64,000 nt of DNA from Acidobacteriota bacterium (GTDB taxonomy: Bacteria > Acidobacteriota > Thermoanaerobaculia > Gp7-AA8), in contig JAFATB010000012.1 in assembly GCA_019244185.1 (NCBI GenBank), positions 118,996 to 182,995 of the forward strand, given 5' to 3'. Under the pieces are notes generated by a model, which was not told the DNA's origin, ran no database searches, and saw nothing but the letters and a program-made list of their open reading frames with translations. The position numbers and the translations under genes were made by a program. Below are positions 12,771 through 20,779 of the stretch, piece after piece. Each line of letters begins with the position of its first letter. Position 1 is the first letter of the stretch.

Positions 12771-12836
12771 ACCCACGCAGCCGCCGCACGTGCAGCTTGG
12801 CTCGGCCCTAAGCGCAGCGGGCCGCGCCCGCCGGCC
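12771..12836 (+). repeat. Dispersed intergenic repeat, copy A
   Basis: Shares the string CCGCACGTGC, then GGCT...GCCCTNAGCGCAGC and a GC-only tail rich in GGCC/CGCGCC with copies at 16959 and 44999. With the copy at 61492 it also shares AACCCACG upstream of the CACGTG core. It lies downstream of uvrA in otherwise empty sequence. Confidence 0.6.
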
Positions 12837-12879
12837 GTGCGGAAATACTGCACCTGTGCCCCTTCGTTCGCGCCTCCAC

Positions 12880-13515
12880 ATGCCCGCACGGCTTTTCCTT
12901 CTCTCGCCGGCGAACCTCGGCGGGTTGCGCGCGAAGCAGCTCATGTCGCCGCGGGCGCGGTTCGCGTTGGCGATGCAGTATCAGACACCGGAAGGCGTGC
13001 CGATCGGCGATGCGTTCGCGTTCATGAGCGCGCTCTACTTTCGCGGAAAGATCGCGTACGCGCGGCGCTTCGCGGTGCCGTCGCCGCTCATCGGCGGTGA
13101 CGGGATCTTCATCATTACTTCGGGGTATGGCCTCGTGCCGCCGGACTGGCGCATCACCGCCGAGCGCATGAAGCGGATGCGGAAGATCGACGTCGACCTC
13201 GCCACGCGCAACTACGTGAAGCCGCTGCGCGAGCACGCGCAATTGCTCGCGCGCGCGCTCGACACGGAAGGCGACGCGAACGCGGAAGTCGTGCTCCTCG
13301 GCAGCGTGGCGACGGGCAAGTACGTCGACGTGCTCTGGCCGATCCTCGGCAGCCGTCTGCGTTTCCCGATCGCGTTCGCGGGACTCGGCGACATGGCGCG
13401 CGGAGGGCTCATGTTGCGCGCCGCGCGCGCGGGCATCGAGCTGCAGTACACGACGCTCGACGCGAGCCGCAAACGTCCGCCCGGCGCGACCGGCAAGATG
13501 CCGCCGCTCGAGTAG
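12880..13515 (+). CDS. Conserved protein of unknown function with an ITSGYGL motif
   Basis: 211 residues, cytoplasmic. The start is ATG at 12880 (MPARLFLLSPANLGG). The block ALYFRGKIAYARRFA followed by IFIITSGYGLVPPD resembles the 'LFR..R.YA ... ILSAKYGLV.PD' core of DUF6884/YaaA-like proteins, and VVLLGSVATGKYVD reads as a nucleotide-binding-type strand-turn-helix. I cannot name a function. The gene sits between uvrA and the LigD-type genes, so a role in nucleic-acid metabolism is possible but is only suggested by position. Confidence 0.75.
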   Translation: MPARLFLLSPANLGGLRAKQLMSPRARFALAMQYQTPEGVPIGDAFAFMSALYFRGKIAYARRFAVPSPLIGGDGIFIITSGYGLVPPDWRITAERMKRMRKIDVDLATRNYVKPLREHAQLLARALDTEGDANAEVVLLGSVATGKYVDVLWPILGSRLRFPIAFAGLGDMARGGLMLRAARAGIELQYTTLDASRKRPPGATGKMPPLE

Positions 13516-13548
13516 CTCTACCGAGCGTGGACGTTTCCGCGCGCACGA

Positions 13549-13554
13549 TACACT
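13549..13554 (+). promoter_or_regulatory. -10 element (TACACT) of the LigD-type polymerase gene
   Basis: TACACT ends 8 bases before the GTG start at 13563 and no Shine-Dalgarno intervenes, so the transcript would be leaderless or nearly so. Confidence 0.5.
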
Positions 13555-13562
13555 CCTGAATC

Positions 13563-14492
13563 GTGGCGGCCGCGAAACGCGTCGAGATTCCCAACGCTCC
13601 GGAAGCGATCCTGCGCTTCGGCACGCGCGAGGTGCGCCTCACGAACCTGCGCAAGCTGTTCTGGAAATCGCGCGGCATCACGAAGCGCGATCTCCTGCAG
13701 TTCTACGCCGACGTCTCGCGCTGGCTGCTGCCGCATCTCGCGGATCGCGCGATGGTGATGAAGCGCTATCCGAACGGCGCGGAAGGCGACTTCTTCTACA
13801 TGAAGCGCGCGCCCGCACCGCGCCCCGACTGGATCGAGATCTGCGACATCCTCCACAACGAAGGGAACGTCAACTTCCCGATCGTGCAAGACCTGCCGTC
13901 GCTCCTCTGGCTCATCAACCTCGGCTGCATCGATCTCAACCCGTGGTACGCGCGCTGCGACGACACGGATCGTCCCGACTTCCTGCACTTCGATCTCGAT
14001 CCCGGGCCCGGCGCGAACTTCGAGAAAGTCCGCGAGGTCGCGTTCCGCGTGCGCGACCTGCTCGCCGCGCTGAAGCTGCCGACGTATCCGAAGACCACCG
14101 GCTCGAAAGGCATTCACATCTACATCCCCATCGTGCGCGGGCCGCGGCAGAAGGAAGTGTGGGCGTTCGCGAAGACCATCGCCATCGAGCTCGAACGCCG
14201 CCATCCGGAAGTCATCACCGCCGAATACCGCAAGGTGAAGCGGCCGCACGGCCGCGTGCTCGTCGATTACAACCAGAACGCGTGGGGCCGGACGCTCGCG
14301 TCGATCTACTCCGTGCGTCCGACAGGTAACGTCTCGATGCCGGTGACGTGGGACGAGCTCGAGGCAGGTGCGCGCATCGAAGACTTCACGATGCAGAACG
14401 CCGTCGCGCGCCTCAAAGAAGTGGGCGATCTCTGGAAGCCGGTGCTCGGCAAGCGCCGCGTCGATCTCTACCGGTTCCTCAAGGCCGCATGA
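13563..14492 (+). CDS. LigD-type primase-polymerase (separate gene)
   Basis: 309 residues matching the polymerase domain of bacterial LigD, an archaeo-eukaryotic primase-fold enzyme that fills ends during non-homologous end joining. Visible landmarks are the metal-binding pair in FLHFDLDPGPG (D144 and D146), TTGSKGIHIYIP (about 170) and VDYNQNAWGRT. It is a stand-alone domain; its stop overlaps the ATG of the ligase gene (ATGA), so the two functions of LigD are encoded by two coupled genes. No phosphoesterase domain and no Ku gene are seen in the window. The GTG start is supported by the -10 just upstream. Confidence 0.92.
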   Translation: MAAAKRVEIPNAPEAILRFGTREVRLTNLRKLFWKSRGITKRDLLQFYADVSRWLLPHLADRAMVMKRYPNGAEGDFFYMKRAPAPRPDWIEICDILHNEGNVNFPIVQDLPSLLWLINLGCIDLNPWYARCDDTDRPDFLHFDLDPGPGANFEKVREVAFRVRDLLAALKLPTYPKTTGSKGIHIYIPIVRGPRQKEVWAFAKTIAIELERRHPEVITAEYRKVKRPHGRVLVDYNQNAWGRTLASIYSVRPTGNVSMPVTWDELEAGARIEDFTMQNAVARLKEVGDLWKPVLGKRRVDLYRFLKAA

Positions 14493-15529
14493 CGCTGCTG
14501 CTCCGGCCGCCGTATGCGCCGATGGAGGCGAAGCGCGTCGACGCGATTCCGACGGGCGACCGCTGGCTCTTCGAGCCGAAGTGGGACGGCTTCCGCGCGA
14601 TCGTCTTCCGCGACGGCGACCAGGTCGCGATTCAGTCGAAGGCAGGGCAGCCGCTCGCGCGCTACTTCCCGGAGCTCGTCGACGCGATCCGTTCGCTGAG
14701 CGTGAAGCAGTTCGTGCTCGACGGCGAAATCGTGGTGCCGATCCGCGGTCGGCTCTCCTTCGACGATCTCTTGCTGCGCATGCATCCGGCGGAGTCGCGC
14801 GTGCGCATGCTGGCCGAGGAGACGCCGGCGCATTACTACGTATTCGATGTGCTCGTGATGAAGAGCAAACTGCTGGCGACGATGCCGATCGAACATCGGC
14901 GCGAGAAGCTCGAGACGTTCTTCGAGAACGTCGATCACGAGCTGCTGCATCTCTCGCCCGCGACGACCGATCGCAAGCTCGCCGTGCAGTGGTTCGAGAA
15001 GTTCGGCTCCCTCGGACTCGACGGCGTGATGGCCAAGCGCCTCGGCGAGCCGTATCACTCCGGCGACCGCGACGGCATGGTGAAGGTGAAGCATCTCAGG
15101 ACCGCGGACTGCGTCGTCGGCGGCTTCCGTTATGGCGAGGGGACGAAATCCGTCGGCTCGCTGCTTCTCGGCCTCTACGACGATGACGGCCGGCTCGTGC
15201 ACATCGGACATACGTCGTCGATCAAGAAAGCCGACCGACACGCGCTGACGCAGCGGCTCGAAGCGCTGCGCGGAAAGAATCCGTTCGAGGTGCGCGTGCC
15301 GGGCGGGCCGAGCCGCTGGGCGTCGGAGCGCAGCGGCGCGTGGGAGCCGGTGCGTCCGAAGCTCGTCTGCGAGGTCGAGTACGACTACTTCTCGCAGGGA
15401 CGCTTCCGCCACGGCTCGAAGTTCCTGCGCTGGCGCCCGGACAAGAAGCCGCGGCAGTGCACGATGGAACAAGTGCTCGACGCGACGAAGCCGGCACGCG
15501 GAACGCGGAAGCGTCCGCGCCTGTTGTGA
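14489..15529 (+). CDS. ATP-dependent DNA ligase (LigD/LigC type)
   Basis: 346 residues. The nucleotidyltransferase motif I is EPKWDGFR, with K31 as the lysine that becomes adenylated; VLDGEIVVP, GVMAKRLGEPY and MVKVKH are motifs III, IV and V. The last 130 residues form the OB-fold domain (RPKLVCEVEYDYFSQGRFRHG). It seals nicks or double-strand breaks using ATP. It overlaps the polymerase gene upstream and the VWFA gene downstream (GTGA), so the three are read as one coupled unit. It may act in end joining; the Ku partner would have to lie elsewhere. Confidence 0.92.
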   Translation: MTLLLRPPYAPMEAKRVDAIPTGDRWLFEPKWDGFRAIVFRDGDQVAIQSKAGQPLARYFPELVDAIRSLSVKQFVLDGEIVVPIRGRLSFDDLLLRMHPAESRVRMLAEETPAHYYVFDVLVMKSKLLATMPIEHRREKLETFFENVDHELLHLSPATTDRKLAVQWFEKFGSLGLDGVMAKRLGEPYHSGDRDGMVKVKHLRTADCVVGGFRYGEGTKSVGSLLLGLYDDDGRLVHIGHTSSIKKADRHALTQRLEALRGKNPFEVRVPGGPSRWASERSGAWEPVRPKLVCEVEYDYFSQGRFRHGSKFLRWRPDKKPRQCTMEQVLDATKPARGTRKRPRLL

Positions 15530-16932
15530 TCGGCGTGCTGCGCTCCATCGTTCATCGTTCCGCGTTCATCGTTCTTGCGTTCGTGGCCATTACGGCCCAC
15601 GCGCAGACCGTGCGCATCACCGAAAAGCCGCAGACGCTCGTCTCCGGCATTCTCTACGTGCCGGTGGTGGCGACCGAGCCGGTCGAACGGCTGTCGCTCT
15701 CGATCAACGGCGTGCCGTACACCGAGACGCGCGGCCGCGCGATGACGGCGCAGGTGAATCTCGGCTTCTACATCCGGCGCATGCGCATGCGCGCGACCGG
15801 CTACGACGCGCAGGGCAACATCGTCGGCGAAGACGAGATGGTCGTGAACGATCCGCGTCCGCCGTTCCGCGTGCGGCTGCAGGCGCCGCCGCAGTGGCCG
15901 GAGACCGGCGTGGCGGGGCTGCACGCGAACGTCTCGCATCCGGTGGAGATCGTGATTCGCGGCGTCGACTTTTACGTCGGCGAAGAGAAGGTCGCGAGCG
16001 ACGACGCGCCGCCGTACGAGACGAACGTCGACGCGGCGAAGTTCCCGCACGCCGTCTACGCGCGCGTGGTGGCGCATGCAGCGGACGGCAGCGAATCGAA
16101 CGACGTCTTCTTCTTCGGCGACCGCGCCCGCGAGCAGATCGACGTCACCGTGCAGCAGATTCCGGTGTCCGTCGCGGACAAGGGCGCGGTGTTGCGCGCG
16201 AATGACCTCACGCTCATCGACGACGGCACGCCGCGGCAGATCGAGAACCTCGTCGCCGCGGGCGATCAGCCGCTGCATGTGATTCTCCTCATCGACTACT
16301 CGGAGAGCATGCTCAAGGAGTTGCCGGTGGTGAAAGCGGCGGCGAAGAATTTCGCGCGCGCGCTGCTGCGGCCGCAGGACCGCATCGCCGTGGTCGGCTT
16401 CAACCAGCGCACGTTCTGGTTGACGCCGTACACCAACGACTGGAACGCCGCCGCGCAGGCGGTCGACCGCGTGCAGCCGATCGGCGAGACGCACCTCTAC
16501 GACAGCGCGATCGAGATGCTGTACGAGCTGCAGAAGACGCCCGGCCGCCACGCGCTGGTCATCCTCACCGACGGCGTCGATCAGGGAAGCCGCTTCAAGC
16601 TCGAGCACCTCGTGCACTACGCGCGCTACGCCGGCGTGCCGATCTATCCGGTGGTGAAGAACGCCTCGCTCTCGCGCTGGATGCGCTTCGGCATCGGACG
16701 CCTCGAGGCGCGGAAGCTCGACCGTATCGCCGAAGACACCGGCGCGACGTACTTCATCATCCAGAACGAGCGCGAGCTCGGCGCCGTGTACGCGCGCATC
16801 GCGCAGGAGCTGCGGCAGCAGTACCAGATCGTCTTCTACTCGGATGCGGCGACGGCGGATCAATGGCGCTCGCTGCGAATCGAATCGAAGAGCGGACTGC
16901 ATCTGCGGATTCCACGCGGCTACTTTCCGTAG
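15526..16932 (+). CDS. Secreted VWFA-domain protein
   Basis: 468 residues with a Sec signal peptide (about residues 1-25, ending ITAHAQ). After a beta-rich N-terminal region of about 220 residues comes a von Willebrand A domain: the metal site starts DYSESM (about 258), followed by GETHLYDSAIEML and ILTDGVDQGSR. This matches the VWFA-related family abundant in Acidobacteriota, whose members are exported and of unclear function. The start is GTG overlapping the ligase stop; it places the hydrophobic segment at the N-terminus, whereas a longer frame would read through the ligase shadow. Its ligand is unknown. Confidence 0.88.
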   Translation: MIGVLRSIVHRSAFIVLAFVAITAHAQTVRITEKPQTLVSGILYVPVVATEPVERLSLSINGVPYTETRGRAMTAQVNLGFYIRRMRMRATGYDAQGNIVGEDEMVVNDPRPPFRVRLQAPPQWPETGVAGLHANVSHPVEIVIRGVDFYVGEEKVASDDAPPYETNVDAAKFPHAVYARVVAHAADGSESNDVFFFGDRAREQIDVTVQQIPVSVADKGAVLRANDLTLIDDGTPRQIENLVAAGDQPLHVILLIDYSESMLKELPVVKAAAKNFARALLRPQDRIAVVGFNQRTFWLTPYTNDWNAAAQAVDRVQPIGETHLYDSAIEMLYELQKTPGRHALVILTDGVDQGSRFKLEHLVHYARYAGVPIYPVVKNASLSRWMRFGIGRLEARKLDRIAEDTGATYFIIQNERELGAVYARIAQELRQQYQIVFYSDAATADQWRSLRIESKSGLHLRIPRGYFP

Positions 16933-16958
16933 CATCCGCGCCGAGTGACATCGAGCTG

Positions 16959-17016
16959 CAGCCGCACGTGCGACTAGGCTCTGCCCTCAGCGCAGCCGGC
17001 CGCGCCGGCCCGGCCG
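16959..17016 (+). repeat. Dispersed intergenic repeat, copy B
   Basis: Contains CAGCCGCACGTGC, then TAGGCTCTGCCCTCAGCG and CAGCCGGCCGCGCCGGCC. It matches copies A and C at most positions. It lies between the VWFA and M15-type peptidase genes. Confidence 0.65.
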
Positions 17017-17046
17017 GGCACGGCTCGTGAACTTTTTCGGCGCGTC

Positions 17047-18213
17047 GTGACCGAGCCCGACCATCCCGGATCACCGCTCTATCCCGAGCCGCAGCAGCGC
17101 CACCGCATCCATCGCGGCCTGGTGACGCCGCGGCAGGAGCACATCTTCAACTGGAGCCTGGTCGTGCTCGTGCTGCTGTACGTCACGGCGTGGATCGGCG
17201 CGCTCGCGCAGATCGAGCGCGTTCGCAACACGCCCGAGCCGGTCGGGCCGGGCGAGCACTCCGAGCCGCCGGAGAGTCCCGTCGGGCCGGCGGAAGACAT
17301 CACCTCGCGCATCTTCGGACCGCCCGCGCCGAAGACCACGTACCTCGCCGACACCGTGCTCGCGTTTCTCCATCCGCTGCGCGGGGAGAGCGGCGCGCTG
17401 CAGTTCGCGCCGGTGCTGCCGGGGCGCGCGGTCGTCAGCAATGTGCCCGGCGGCGTCGGCATGATCGTCGGCGAGAACGCGCAGCCGAGCACCACGGCGC
17501 CGAACGATCCCGGCATCTACAAGCTCGCCGTGGCGATGAACGAGGCGCAGCGCAGCGTCGACGACATCAGCGTCATCACGCTCGTGCCGCTGTCGGCGAA
17601 GCAGAACGGCCGCATCGGCTCGTACTTTCTCGGCAACTGGCCGTTCGAGAGCGGCGGCACGCCGAAGACGCCGCGCTACGCCGCGCCGTCGGGCTTCATC
17701 CAGGTCACGCCGCAGAACGAGAACTTCGCCGTCTCCACGCATTTCCGCCTGCGCGACTTCCTGACGAAAGACCAGTTCAGCGTCTGGCCGAAGTATGTGC
17801 CGCTGCAGCCGCAGCTCGTCGACAAGCTCGAGCTGACCATTCAGGAGCTGGAGAAGCAGGGCATTCACGTGCGGCACATGACGATCATGAGCGGCTTCCG
17901 CACGCCGCGCTACAACGCCGGCGGAGGCAACACGCAGGGGCGCGCGAACCTCAGCCGGCACATGTACGGCGACGCATCGGACGTCTTCGTCGACAACGAC
18001 GGCAACGGCGTCTCGGACGATCTCAATCACGACGGGCGCGTCGACGTGCGCGATGCGGAGGTCGTCGCGGCGGCCGCCGAGCGCGTCGAGAAGAGCCACG
18101 GCTCGCTCGTCGGAGGAATTGGCGTTTATTCCGCATGTTGCGGGCACGGACCCTTCACGCACATCGACGTGCGCGGCTACCGCGCGCGCTGGCGTGGCAC
18201 CGGTTCCGGGTAG
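17047..18213 (+). CDS. Membrane-anchored M15-type (D-Ala-D-Ala carboxypeptidase-like) peptidase
   Basis: 388 residues. A cytoplasmic N-terminus of about 35 residues precedes one membrane helix (NWSLVVLVLLYVTAWIGALA), so the rest is periplasmic. The C-terminal domain has the zinc signature of the M15_3 type: SRHMYGDASD (H and D near 304-311) and FTHIDVRGY (H near 371). Such enzymes cleave peptidoglycan stem peptides or related bonds. Between the two metal motifs lies DNDGNGVSDDLNHDGRVD, two EF-hand-like acidic loops suggesting bound calcium. The start is GTG at 17047. Confidence 0.82.
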   Translation: MTEPDHPGSPLYPEPQQRHRIHRGLVTPRQEHIFNWSLVVLVLLYVTAWIGALAQIERVRNTPEPVGPGEHSEPPESPVGPAEDITSRIFGPPAPKTTYLADTVLAFLHPLRGESGALQFAPVLPGRAVVSNVPGGVGMIVGENAQPSTTAPNDPGIYKLAVAMNEAQRSVDDISVITLVPLSAKQNGRIGSYFLGNWPFESGGTPKTPRYAAPSGFIQVTPQNENFAVSTHFRLRDFLTKDQFSVWPKYVPLQPQLVDKLELTIQELEKQGIHVRHMTIMSGFRTPRYNAGGGNTQGRANLSRHMYGDASDVFVDNDGNGVSDDLNHDGRVDVRDAEVVAAAAERVEKSHGSLVGGIGVYSACCGHGPFTHIDVRGYRARWRGTGSG

Positions 18214-18235
18214 CCTGCAACGAACAGGAGGTAGT

Positions 18236-18721
18236 GTGGCTGCAGCAGAAGTGAACTGTCCCGAATGTCAATCGCCGCGCGCGGATCCGAGCGTGGTTTG
18301 CCCGACGTGCGGCGCGCCGCCGGTGCGCAAAGGCGACAAGCGCACGACCGATGAAGAAGTGCGTTCGGCCGATCTCGAGCCGTACGTGACGCTGCGCTAC
18401 ATCGCGCGGCTCTTCAAGGTGCTGGCGGTGCTGATGGTGGTGATGCTCATCGGCGAGATCGTCGCCGGCGTGCGCGCGGATGCGGCCGAGGCGCTGCCGA
18501 CGCTCATCGGCGAGATCACGCAGATGCTCGTGCTGGCGGGACTCATGTGGGGCGGCGGCGATCTGACGCTGCTGTTCATCGACGCCGGTCACGATCTCCG
18601 CGTCGCGCGCATTCTCCTCGGGCGCATGAACTCCGAAATGCACCGCAAGAACAGCGAAGACAGCCGCGGCGCGGTGGGCGTTACGACGGTGCCGCCGCCG
18701 ACGCCACGATCGACCGTGTGA
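18236..18721 (+). CDS. Zinc-ribbon membrane protein of unknown function
   Basis: 161 residues. An N-terminal zinc ribbon (CPEC...CPTC, residues about 8-26) is followed by a short charged linker and two hydrophobic helices (LFKVLAVLMVVMLIGEIVAG and ITQMLVLAGLMWGGG). The start is GTG at 18236, preceded by AGGAGG at the right distance. The C-terminal 41 bp overlap the convergent Doc-like gene. No specific family is recognised; the layout is that of a small membrane-bound regulator. Confidence 0.75.
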   Translation: MAAAEVNCPECQSPRADPSVVCPTCGAPPVRKGDKRTTDEEVRSADLEPYVTLRYIARLFKVLAVLMVVMLIGEIVAGVRADAAEALPTLIGEITQMLVLAGLMWGGGDLTLLFIDAGHDLRVARILLGRMNSEMHRKNSEDSRGAVGVTTVPPPTPRSTV

Positions 18722-19106
18722 GCAGTTCGCGCAACTCGCGGAAGACGTTCTCGGGCGGCAGTCCCATCTCGCGATAGCCGGCCGCGCGCTTGAGAACGTT
18801 CTCCGCGGTCTTCTCGTCGAAGATCCGCGAGTCGACAGTGCGGTTGTTCAGCGCGCAGAACGCGATCAGCGATGCGAGCGAGACGCGGCGGTTGCCGCCG
18901 CGGAACGGCCGCGCCTGCAGCAGCGCGAAAACGAGCGCCGCCACTTTCTCGGGAAACGTCGGATACGCCTCGCGCCCGAGGGTCGTGACCTGCGGACGCT
19001 GGACGGCGCTGAGCAGGCCGAATTGCGACTCGACGACGCCGGGATGCGCGGCCGTGCCGCCGAACTCCGCGCTGACGGCGCGGTGGAGCTCCACCACGTC
19101 CTGCAC
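18681..19106 (-). CDS. Doc/Fic-like protein with a degenerate catalytic motif; start uncertain
   Basis: 141 residues if read from the GTG at 19106. The fold is that of Doc (death-on-curing) toxins: VVELHRAVSAEFGG, a helix with YPTFPEKVAALVFALLQ, then the Fic-loop position. That loop reads ARPFRGGNRRVSL where active Doc has HxFxxxNKR, so the catalytic histidine is replaced by arginine and AMP- or phosphotransfer activity is unlikely. Homologues usually begin MxYLT; here the equivalent VRYLT starts with GTT, not a normal start codon. The same frame stays open to an ATG at 19517 through a Lys/Ala/Pro-rich stretch, so a 278-residue fusion is the alternative. Confidence 0.6.
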   Translation of the reverse strand: MQDVVELHRAVSAEFGGTAAHPGVVESQFGLLSAVQRPQVTTLGREAYPTFPEKVAALVFALLQARPFRGGNRRVSLASLIAFCALNNRTVDSRIFDEKTAENVLKRAAGYREMGLPPENVFRELRELLTRSIVASAAAPS

Positions 19107-19128
19107 GGTGAGGTAACGAACGCCGCCG

Positions 19129-19524
19129 TCAGTCGGTGAGGCGGCGGAAAGCGTTGTTGTACTTCTTGACGGCGTGCTTGAACGCGGCGCCGATGACGGG
19201 GTTGGAGAAGGAGCCGTTGTTGTCTGCGGGGACACGGCCTTTGCCGCGGCTTTCGCCGGAGGCGCTGCCGGCTTTTGCGGAGCCGCCGGTTTTTTCGCCG
19301 GAGCTGCTGCCGCCTTTTTGGCCGGAGCCGGCTTGCTGTTTTTCGGTGCTGCTTTGGTGGCTGCCGGTTTTTGCGGCGGCTTTGCTGCTTTTGCCGTCGG
19401 TTTTGCCGGCGGCTTTGACGACGCTTTCGCCGGCGCCTTCGCCGTTTTTGCCGGTGCTGCTTTTTTTCCCTGAGGCTTGGCTGCTTTTGCCGTCTTTGGC
19501 TTTTGCTTTGTCGCCATGCGTCAT
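19129..19524 (-). CDS. Lysine-rich histone-like low-complexity protein
   Basis: 131 residues, rich in Lys, Gly, Ser and Ala, with a normal-looking C-terminus (NPVIGAAFKHAVKKYNNAF). This frame is preferred over the overlapping +1 frame because its codons between 19130 and 19240 almost all end in C or G, as in the neighbouring genes, while the other frame's do not. A GAGGA motif sits 5 bases before the ATG at 19524. Such basic tails bind DNA or RNA in bacterial H1-like proteins; the role here is inferred. All its lysines are AAA, unlike the AAG-biased neighbours. Its stop lies 22 bases before the Doc-like GTG. Confidence 0.6.
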   Translation of the reverse strand: MTHGDKAKAKDGKSSQASGKKSSTGKNGEGAGESVVKAAGKTDGKSSKAAAKTGSHQSSTEKQQAGSGQKGGSSSGEKTGGSAKAGSASGESRGKGRVPADNNGSFSNPVIGAAFKHAVKKYNNAFRRLTD

Positions 19525-19653
19525 CTCAGTCCTCGGGCGGATAGGATAGCCCTGTTAAGTGACTGAGTCAACGTGGGTTAGGGGAGCGTCGCGGCTAACT
19601 CTCTGAAGGTAAAGTAGTTTACCGTCTCGAAAAAATGCACCGAACCTTGTGCA

Positions 19654-19962
19654 TCAGACGCCGTCCACGCCGTCGTTGAGCGCGGCGGACACGGCGGCGT
19701 CGCTCGTTTCCTCGATCCCGGGCAGCGCCTCGATGGCCAGAAAGTCCTTCCCCTTGGCGGTGATGGCGAAGTTTTCCTTCGCCGCGTCCGCTTCGAGAAA
19801 GCCCTTCTCGACCAGCGTCACGGCCGGCGTTTCGCCGCCGCCGATGGGATGCTTGATCCCTTTGATCGTGGCGAGCGGCAGCGTCTGCGCGTTGAGGCGA
19901 CGGTACTCCTGCAACACGCGGATCTCGGCGGTGGTCAACCCGAGCGGAAGGATGATGGCCAT
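19654..19962 (-). CDS. Small protein of unknown function, possible winged-helix fold
   Basis: 102 residues. The order TTAEIRVLQEYRRL, then TIKGIKHPIGGG, then LVEKGFLEAD and FAITAKGKDFL looks like a winged-helix domain (helix, helix, wing), as in small transcription regulators, but no family is recognised. It starts at an ATG 9 bases downstream of a TATAAT hexamer that overlaps the end of nei. It is probably cytoplasmic. Confidence 0.65.
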   Translation of the reverse strand: MAIILPLGLTTAEIRVLQEYRRLNAQTLPLATIKGIKHPIGGGETPAVTLVEKGFLEADAAKENFAITAKGKDFLAIEALPGIEETSDAAVSAALNDGVDGV

Positions 19963-19971
19963 GCGGGCGCG

Positions 19972-19977
19972 ATTATA
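19972..19977 (-). promoter_or_regulatory. -10 element (TATAAT) upstream of the 102-residue gene
   Basis: A perfect TATAAT on the minus strand, 9 bases before the ATG at 19962, overlapping the 3' end of nei. It implies separate, nearly leaderless transcription of the small gene. Confidence 0.5.
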
Positions 19978-20779
19978 CGGTCTGGCACTTCGGACACCAG
20001 TACGTGCCGCGCGCGTTCGGCCCCTGCTTCGCGTAGCGGATCGGCGTGCCGCACTTGCGGCACGGCTTGCCGCCGCGGCCGAAGACGTATTGCGTCTGGC
20101 GCGGATCGAGGCTGAAGGTCGTGATGCGTCCGGCGCTGCGTTTGGTGATGTTGGCGAGCATGAGCTTGCGCATGGTGCGGAGAAGCAGCGCGAGCTGTTC
20201 GTCGGTCACGTCGCGCGTTTTCGCGAACGGATTCACGCGGCTCATGAAGAGCACTTCGTTCTTGAACTCGTTGCCGATGCCGGCCACGACGCGCTGGTTG
20301 AGCAGCACGTCCGCGATCTCTTCGTCGGGACGCGCGCGGATGCGGCGTAGCGCCTCGTCGAAGTCGAACGTCGCCGCGGCGAAGTCGGGGCCGATGCGCG
20401 CGAGGTCTTCCTGCCGCGCGAGCGACGCGTCGTCGTGGAACTCCGCGATCGGCACGTTGAACGCGACGGCGATCCAAGGATCCGTCTCGATGACGAGGCG
20501 CATGTCGCTGCGGCGCCGCCGCCACTTCTCGCCGCTTCGATAGAGATGCCACGAGCCGTGCATGCGCATGTGCGTGCGCAGATGCAGTCCGCCGGAGAAG
20601 TCGATGATGAGGTTCTTTCCTTCGGCGACGACGCGCTCGACGACGCGGCCGGCGAGCGGCGCGTCTTCGTCGACGCGCGCGAGCTGCGGCAGCACGCTCT
20701 CGAAGCGCGTGATCGTCTTGCCCGCGAGCGCGGCGTGCAGCGTGCGCGCCGCGCGGTGGATCGTGTCACCTTCCGGCAT
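19973..20779 (-). CDS. nei: Endonuclease VIII-like DNA glycosylase (Fpg/Nei family)
   Basis: 268 residues. The N-terminus MPEGDTIHR carries the catalytic Pro2 and Glu3 in the form typical of Nei rather than Fpg. A helix-two-turn-helix with VVAGIGNEFKNEVLF and a C-terminal zinc finger (CRKCGTPI...YWCPKCQ, residues about 238-264) complete the family plan. It removes oxidised pyrimidines and nicks the strand by beta/delta elimination. Its ATG overlaps the end of lhr by 14 bp, so the two repair genes form a coupled unit. Confidence 0.94.
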   Translation of the reverse strand: MPEGDTIHRAARTLHAALAGKTITRFESVLPQLARVDEDAPLAGRVVERVVAEGKNLIIDFSGGLHLRTHMRMHGSWHLYRSGEKWRRRRSDMRLVIETDPWIAVAFNVPIAEFHDDASLARQEDLARIGPDFAAATFDFDEALRRIRARPDEEIADVLLNQRVVAGIGNEFKNEVLFMSRVNPFAKTRDVTDEQLALLLRTMRKLMLANITKRSAGRITTFSLDPRQTQYVFGRGGKPCRKCGTPIRYAKQGPNARGTYWCPKCQTV

